Source of the DNA: Deltaproteobacteria bacterium
Lineage (GTDB): Bacteria > Desulfobacterota > DSM-4660 > Desulfatiglandales > HGW-15
DNA: 11,391 nucleotides
Direction of reading: 5' to 3'
Assembly: GCA_016929815.1 (NCBI GenBank)
Contig: JAFGIC010000498.1
Span: 1 to 11,391, forward strand
In this document: positions 7,583 through 11,391 of the stretch, one piece after another
Layout: the number at the start of each line of letters is the position of its first letter
Numbering within the stretch: position 1 is the stretch's first letter
The notes under the pieces: model-generated
Seen by the model: only the letters and a program-made list of their open reading frames with translations
What the model was told of the DNA's origin: nothing
Database searches by the model: none
Made by a program: the position numbers and the translations under genes

Positions 7583-8569
7583 ATGAAAGAAATTTTAAAA
7601 GACGGGATAAAAACAGGGGTTATTTGCGTGCTGTCCCTTATCTCCATGGTCATTTCACCTTTGGGCTGCAAGACCCCTGAGAGGATCTTCACAATAGGCA
7701 TCCCATGCAAAATCCCTATTGACGCGCCCATCCTGGATGGGTTTAGGGCAGGTATGGGTGAATTGGGCTATATAGAGGATAAAAATATAAGATACATCTA
7801 CAGCAACATTCCTGACATGAAAGATGAAATTATTGATGCAAAGATAAAAGAGCTTCTGGCCCGGCATGTTGATCTGCTTTTAATATTGGAAACAGAAGCG
7901 GTTCTGCCTGCCATGAAGATAGCCAAGGAAACGGACATTCCGGTTGTCTTCAGCGCCAATATAAAACCGATTGGAGACAGTCTGACTGAAGGTCATTTGC
8001 TCCTCCGCGGCAATCTTACAGGGGTGCGGTTCGCGGATACAAATTCCAAGGCACTTGAATGGCTGGCAAGGATCATCCCCGGTGCGAAGAAGATATATCT
8101 GCCTTACAATCCCGGCGACATAGGTTCGGCGGAAGAGTTGAGAGGGCTGGAGGAAACCGCTCTTCAACTTGGAATAGAGCTTGTTGTAGACGGAATAAAT
8201 TCAGTTGAAGCTGCGGTGAAGGCCATAGAGAGCCTTCCTGAAGATATTGATGCCGTCTTCAGGATCCCTTCGCCTATGCTTAATGAAAGAAACATTGAGC
8301 TCAGCCGGGCGGCAATAGAAAGGCAAATTCCCATGGGGGCTTCGTTGCTGCTTGATGAAGATGTCCTGATAACCCTTACCTGTGATTTTTTTGGCATAGG
8401 CAGACAGGCAGCCAGGTTGGTCCACCAGATACACCAGGGCATAAAACCGACGGATCTGCCGATAGAAACCTCGGAAGTTTTTTTAACGGTAAACCTTAAA
8501 ACCGCTCAAAAAGTCGGCATCACACTTTCGAATGATGCCCTGGCCCAGGCAAAGGTTATAATCCGATAG
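7583..8569 (+). CDS. S7: ABC_sub_bind-family substrate-binding lipoprotein with altered PGGN loop
   Basis: Predicted 328-residue lipoprotein. The chosen ATG 7583 follows GAGAGGTG and opens a signal peptide with lipobox PLGC (Cys29); in-frame upstream starts (TTG 7532, ATG 7547) would add a non-signal extension. Length and numbering then equal S4, S6, S8 and S9. Motifs: FTIGIP, GMGELGYIED, IRYIYS, YLPYNPGD, RIPSPMLNERN, LDEDVLITLTCDF, AARLVHQI, LPIETSE, VNLKTAQKVGI. Loop subgroup B (IPIDAPIL; ILETE after the fourth strand). Two changes stand out. The turn usually PVExGLVxSL reads PIGDSLTEGH, and the following RPGGN or HPGGN reads LLRGN. The RAK that normally follows the fourth-strand loop is PAMK. 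These positions are close to the expected cleft, so its ligand or affinity probably differs, or the protein is relaxing. Confidence 0.9.
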   Translation: MKEILKDGIKTGVICVLSLISMVISPLGCKTPERIFTIGIPCKIPIDAPILDGFRAGMGELGYIEDKNIRYIYSNIPDMKDEIIDAKIKELLARHVDLLLILETEAVLPAMKIAKETDIPVVFSANIKPIGDSLTEGHLLLRGNLTGVRFADTNSKALEWLARIIPGAKKIYLPYNPGDIGSAEELRGLEETALQLGIELVVDGINSVEAAVKAIESLPEDIDAVFRIPSPMLNERNIELSRAAIERQIPMGASLLLDEDVLITLTCDFFGIGRQAARLVHQIHQGIKPTDLPIETSEVFLTVNLKTAQKVGITLSNDALAQAKVIIR

Positions 8570-8607
8570 GCTCGGCAAGAAACATCTTTAAACAAAGGAG
8601 TTGCCTT

Positions 8608-9594
8608 ATGACCCTGACAATCAACATTAAGGTTAGGACATGTATCCCGCTGGCTGTCGCATTATGTTTGCTTTTAATGACCATTAACGCGTGTAAGGCC
8701 CCTGAAAATATCTTTACAATAGGCGTCATCGCCTCCACTTCAGCCGGCAACACGGCCTATGAAGGGTTTCTGGCGGAGATGACCCACGCAGGTTATGTCG
8801 AAGGGAGAAATATCAGGTATATCTTCAAGGGCGTTAATGAAGAGGACGAACAGGATGTAGATTCGCGAATCAGGGAGCTGCTGGGTCAGGATATAGACCT
8901 CCTGCTTTCATTTGGAAGGCGGGGGTCTTTTCGCTCTAAGGAGCTGACTAAAGGTACTGATATGCCCGTGCTGTTCTGTGGAAATGCCTGGCCGGTGGAG
9001 GACGGCCTGGTGGAAAGCATTAACCACCCGGGCGGCAACATAACCGGTGTCAAGCCTGCAAACAGTATCGCAAAGGCGCTCGAATGGCTGAAATATATCG
9101 TTCCCGGTCTAAGGAAAGTCTGGGCGCCCTATTATCCTGATGAAAATTTATCCGCCGCTGAGCTCCCCGGACTTGAGAAAGCGGCGTCTCAGCTGGGCAT
9201 TGAGCTTGTTCTCGCTGAGATCCGGTCCATCAAGGAGGCCGTCGCGGCAATAGAGAATCTGCCGGAAGACATAGATGCCATTTTCAGGCTTCCTACGGGT
9301 GTCATCGATCCGAAAAACGCCGAAATAAGTCAGGCTGCCATTAAGCGGCGAATACCTGTAGGGGCTTCAATCCAGATGGATGATGCCGTCCTGATCACGC
9401 TTACAAATGATTTCTATAATGCAGGGGAAAAGACGGCCCGGCTGGCGCAACAAATACACAAGGGAATAAAACCGGCGGACCTCCCCATAGAGACATCAGA
9501 GGTAAAATTAATCATCAACCTAAGGACGGCGGAAGAGATCGGGCTTAATATCCCGGATGATATGCTGGGCCTGGCAACGACCGTTATACGGTAA
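8608..9594 (+). CDS. S8: ABC_sub_bind-family substrate-binding lipoprotein
   Basis: Predicted 328-residue lipoprotein; ATG 8608 follows AAAGGAG. The signal peptide ends in a lipobox-like TINAC (Cys29), less ideal than in neighbours because of Asn at -2. Motifs: FTIGVI, EMTHAGYVEG, IRYIFKG, PVEDGLVESI, HPGGNITG, LPEDIDAIFRLP, MDDAVLITLTNDF, TARLAQQI, LPIETSE, INLRTAEEIGL. It pairs with S9 as loop subgroup C: a basic glycine-arginine loop after the fourth strand (FGRRGS), an AWP turn where other copies have xAP or SRP, and a tryptophan before the second-lobe strand motif (KVWAPYYPDE where others read YLPYNPDD). The two adjacent genes also share stretches of near-identical DNA at their 3' parts (CTGGCGCAACAAATA), so S8 and S9 are probably a fairly recent tandem duplication. 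A 100-nt spacer with a hairpin separates it from S9. Confidence 0.92.
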   Translation: MTLTINIKVRTCIPLAVALCLLLMTINACKAPENIFTIGVIASTSAGNTAYEGFLAEMTHAGYVEGRNIRYIFKGVNEEDEQDVDSRIRELLGQDIDLLLSFGRRGSFRSKELTKGTDMPVLFCGNAWPVEDGLVESINHPGGNITGVKPANSIAKALEWLKYIVPGLRKVWAPYYPDENLSAAELPGLEKAASQLGIELVLAEIRSIKEAVAAIENLPEDIDAIFRLPTGVIDPKNAEISQAAIKRRIPVGASIQMDDAVLITLTNDFYNAGEKTARLAQQIHKGIKPADLPIETSEVKLIINLRTAEEIGLNIPDDMLGLATTVIR

Positions 9595-9627
9595 GATTGC
9601 AGATAAGGATCGGGGCTTTAGTTTCAG

Positions 9628-9650
9628 GATTCATGTCTTTGGCATGAATC
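9628..9650. promoter_or_regulatory. Inverted repeat / RNA hairpin in the S8-S9 spacer
   Basis: GATTCATG (9628-9635) is followed by its exact reverse complement CATGAATC (9643-9650). The seven bases between them can add a U-G and a C-G pair, which leaves a UUU loop, so the RNA stem would be about 10 pairs. No U-run follows, so it does not look like a Rho-independent terminator. It lies in the longest spacer of the array. It could be an mRNA stability or processing hairpin, or a palindromic operator for S9 onward; the sequence does not decide. Confidence 0.45.
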
Positions 9651-9694
9651 GGATAACTCCGGAAAAATTATAGAGTACGCGCATGAGGACATAG

Positions 9695-10681
9695 GTGCTT
9701 AAAATATTTCAAAAGGAAAACAGGATCGGGATCATTTGGACGATTACAGCCGTCCTCCTGCTGTCCGTATTAGCAGGGTGTAAAGCTTCCCCAAAAATTT
9801 TTAAAATCGGTATTTTCATGAGCGACTCGTCGACCCCCGATAGCATGCAAGGCTTCAAGCAGGGGATGGTTGAACTGGGCTATATTGAAGGAAGGGACAT
9901 CAAATACATCCATAAAAGCTTCAATGAAAAGGATGAACAAAGCATTGACACCGGCATCAAACAGATAATTGAAGAGGATCTGGATTTACTATTTTCGATA
10001 GGACGAGGGGGCGCTTTACGCGCCAAGAAGCTGGTAGAAGGAACCGACCTGCCTGTCCTTTTTTGCTGCGAGGCATGGCCTGAAAAAAATGGTTTGGTGG
10101 AGAGTCTGAGTCACCCCGGCGGCAATTTAACAGGGGTTAAAGCGGCAAATTGCATTTCAAAGGCGCTGGAATGGCTTGTCATTACCCTCCCTGAGACGAA
10201 GAAGATCTGGTTACCCTATAATCCGGATGATGAAGTCTCTGTTTCAGAGCTGCCCATGCTGAAGAAGGCAGCCATTGACCTGGGAGTAGAGCTTGTTCTG
10301 TTTGAAACGCGATCTGTGGAAAAGTCCGTTGCCGCTATCGGGACCCTGCCTGAAGATATTGACGCCGTTTTCAGGATCCCTTCACCTACCCTTGACCGGC
10401 GTAATCATGAATTGAGCCAGGCTGCAATCGGGCGAGGCATCCCGCTGGGCGCCTCAATTATCCTTGACGAATCCGTTCTGATTACGCTCACAACTGATTT
10501 TATCGATGCAGGGAAAAAGACGGCCAGACTGGCGCAACAAATATTTCAAGGGGTTAAACCCTTTGACCTTCCGGTTGAGACAGCGGATATCTATCTGGCC
10601 GTCAACATGAAGACGGCTGAAACGCTGGGCATCGAAATACCGGACAGGGTTCTTTTACAGGCAAAGACTATTATCCGATAG
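9695..10681 (+). CDS. S9: ABC_sub_bind-family substrate-binding lipoprotein (GTG start)
   Basis: Predicted 328-residue lipoprotein. It starts at GTG 9695, which has GAGGA (9685-9689) upstream and gives the same length and numbering as S4 and S6-S8; no in-frame ATG would leave a complete signal peptide. Lipobox VLAGC (Cys29) is ideal. Motifs: FKIGIF, GMVELGYIEG, IKYIHKS, HPGGNLTG, IWLPYNPDD, RIPSPTLDRRN, LDESVLITLTTDF, TARLAQQI, LPVETAD, VNMKTAETLGI. Loop subgroup C with S8 (IGRGGA loop, AWP turn, Trp in the IWLPYN motif). The GLV turn reads PEKNGLV, charged where most copies have PVExGLV, and the first loop (MSDSSTPD) differs strongly from that of S8. S8 and S9 may therefore bind related but not identical ligands. 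It is the last intact copy in the window; the following copies are damaged. Confidence 0.92.
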   Translation: MLKIFQKENRIGIIWTITAVLLLSVLAGCKASPKIFKIGIFMSDSSTPDSMQGFKQGMVELGYIEGRDIKYIHKSFNEKDEQSIDTGIKQIIEEDLDLLFSIGRGGALRAKKLVEGTDLPVLFCCEAWPEKNGLVESLSHPGGNLTGVKAANCISKALEWLVITLPETKKIWLPYNPDDEVSVSELPMLKKAAIDLGVELVLFETRSVEKSVAAIGTLPEDIDAVFRIPSPTLDRRNHELSQAAIGRGIPLGASIILDESVLITLTTDFIDAGKKTARLAQQIFQGVKPFDLPVETADIYLAVNMKTAETLGIEIPDRVLLQAKTIIR

Positions 10682-10716
10682 AAATTTTATAATCTTCCGG
10701 GCCGGGAGGCACCAGG

Positions 10717-10761
10717 ATGAAAATTGTTTTTAGGAAGATACAGAAGGCGCTCTATGAATAG
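10717..10761 (+). other. Possible 14-codon leader frame ahead of S10
   Basis: A good Shine-Dalgarno (GGGAGG, 10704-10709) precedes ATG 10717, which opens a 14-residue frame (MKIVFRKIQKALYE) ending at TAG 10759. This stop overlaps the S10 start (ATG 10754) in another frame, as in translational coupling. The basic-hydrophobic sequence also looks like a truncated signal-peptide start, so it may simply be the original S10 start put out of frame. No second copy is visible that would support function. Confidence 0.25.
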
Positions 10762-11095
10762 GATTTTAAAAAAGACAGGCATCTTTTTAGCGGTCGTGGT
10801 TTGTCTGTTATTAACGCTGTTTGAGGTATTTCACTCTAAGTCTGAAATCTTTACTATAGGCATAGCCATGGATGGACCAGGTTTTAGCCAAGTTGTGAAT
10901 GCATTCAAGTACAGCATAGCCGAATCTCATTATGCGGCGCGCCAGGCGCATTTGATTATTAAGGGTGCAAAACCGGGGGATTTGTCTGTAGAGACATCAG
11001 AGATCTTCTTGGCTATTAATGTTCATACTGCCGAAAAAATCGGCATCCATATCCCGGATTCAGCCCTAACGCAGGCAAGGAATATTGTCCGTTAA
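10754..11095 (+). pseudogene. S10: internally deleted copy related to S4
   Basis: A 113-residue frame keeps both ends of an ABC_sub_bind protein but lacks about 200 central residues. The N-terminal part has a hydrophobic signal (IFLAVVVCLLLTLF), the first strand (FTIGIAMDGPGF) and part of the first helix (AFKYSIAES). It then joins directly to the C-terminal block (AARQAHLIIKGAKPGDL, VETSEIFLAIN, TAEKIGIHIPDSA). The fusion is in frame. It is closest to S4: first loop IAMDGPGF against IAVDDPTF, no lipobox, and 29 identical bases at the 3' end (11039-11067 against 5414-5442). The 44-nt spacer after it aligns without gaps to the S4-S5 spacer (39 of 44 identical by eye). ATG 10754 has GAAGG at 6 nt. 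With both cleft-lining halves missing it cannot bind ligand in the usual way. I call it a pseudogene that could still give a small exported protein. Confidence 0.78.
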
Positions 11096-11155
11096 TATTT
11101 TCGGTTATTTTCCGATTTAATCGGGGAAAAGGATTCAAGATGGACAGAACAAGAA
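11039..11155 (+). repeat. Direct repeat, copy 2: S10 end, spacer and S11 start
   Basis: Partner of 5414-5530, in the same orientation and about 5.6 kb downstream. It carries the 3' end of S10, a spacer of the same 44-nt length and the first codons of S11. Differences in the spacer include loss of the ATG that overlaps the S4 stop in copy 1. Confidence 0.8.
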
Positions 11156-11391
11156 AAGACATGTTATGGGCGGGAGCGCTTATCCTCTTCACGATATTTG
11201 GAGGCTGCAGCCCTAATACCAAACCGTTTACTATAGGCATGGTAAATGATGTTGCCATACGTGAACCGTCTTTGGATGGATTCAAGGCTGGCATGGCTGA
11301 ACTTGGGTATATTGTCAGATATTTGACGCAAACCTAAAGGGCTGGAATGGCTGAAGATGGTTGTCCCGGAGGCCAGGAAGGTTTACCTGCC
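11140..11391 (+). pseudogene. S11: broken, chimeric substrate-binding lipoprotein copy (3' end outside window)
   Basis: ATG 11140 follows GGGGAAAAGGA and opens a lipoprotein signal peptide with lipobox FGGC (Cys23), then the first strand and helix (FTIGMVNDVAIREP, GFKAGMAELGY) of an S6-like protein. After about 11312 the sequence jumps to what corresponds to 6985 in S6, skipping 250 bases relative to S6, and the frame ends at TAA 11335-11337. A further missing base (the T at 7012 of S6) shifts the frame again, so no frame gives a continuous protein. The spacer and first codons resemble S5, while the mature part resembles S6, so the copy is a recombination product. Up to the junction it is about 82% identical to S6 (74 of 90 bases, 11221-11310), but past it identity is nearly complete to the window edge. 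Confidence 0.82.
11315..11391 (+). repeat. Near-identical direct repeat, copy 2 (inside broken S11, reaches window edge)
   Basis: Partner of 6985-7062 with one missing base. It starts exactly at the S11 deletion junction and continues to the last base of the window, so its full length is unknown. Confidence 0.85.

Noticed and set aside
9628..9660. Intrinsic terminator in the S8-S9 spacer
   Set aside because: The stem is good, but it is followed by GGATAACTCC and not by a T-run.
146..10681. Naming the binding proteins trpX or assigning tryptophan as ligand
   Set aside because: Only family-level similarity is visible. The cleft loops differ between copies and no tryptophan-transport or riboswitch context is present.
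10688..10693. TATAAT match as a promoter -10 box ahead of S10
   Set aside because: No acceptable -35 box lies 16-18 bp upstream; a TTTACA is present but about 28 bp away. One hexamer in an AT-rich spacer is weak evidence.
1..11391. Insertion sequence, integron or CRISPR origin of the repeated structure
   Set aside because: The repeats are diverged gene copies about 1 kb long with no transposase, terminal inverted repeats, attachment-site pattern or short regular spacers.

Overview
The window is one co-directional (+ strand) accessory locus built almost entirely from tandem copies of one gene family: secreted substrate-binding proteins of the ABC_sub_bind type (Pfam PF04392, TrpX-like, type I periplasmic-binding fold). 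There are eight full-length copies, called here S1 and S3-S9 in order, and three deletion-damaged copies (S2, S10, S11). A dCache-HAMP-HisKA-HATPase sensor histidine kinase sits between S2 and S3, and the first 159 bases are the end of a response-regulator receiver domain whose stop overlaps the start of S1. No ABC permease, ATPase, transposase, tRNA, rRNA or CRISPR array is visible.

Layout: 1-159 receiver domain (5' end outside the window); 146-1111 S1; 1116-1580 S2 (truncated); 1639-3417 histidine kinase; 3444-4421 S3; 4484-5470 S4; 5515-6522 S5; 6542-7528 S6; 7583-8569 S7; 8608-9594 S8; a 100-nt spacer with a hairpin; 9695-10681 S9; 10754-11095 S10 (truncated); 11140 to the window end S11 (broken, cut by the edge). 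Spacers are 4 to 100 nt and most genes have their own Shine-Dalgarno sequence, so the set reads like one operon or a few overlapping transcripts. No stretch over 300 bases lacks a gene.

The organism is Gram-negative with an outer membrane (lipoprotein signal peptides on periplasmic binding proteins), roughly half GC. The gene style resembles anaerobic Desulfobacterota/deltaproteobacterial or Nitrospirota genomes, but this is an impression, not a proof.

Working hypothesis (inference): because the binding proteins come with two-component parts and not with transporter parts, they may serve as a panel of ligand receptors presented to the Cache domain of the kinase. The copies differ mostly in the loops expected to line the ligand cleft, and these loops co-vary in three subgroups (S1/S4/S6, S3/S5/S7, S8/S9), as expected if the array diversified in ligand specificity. 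The damaged copies at the right end look like a decayed second copy of the S4-S5-S6 block, so the array appears to evolve by duplication, recombination and deletion.
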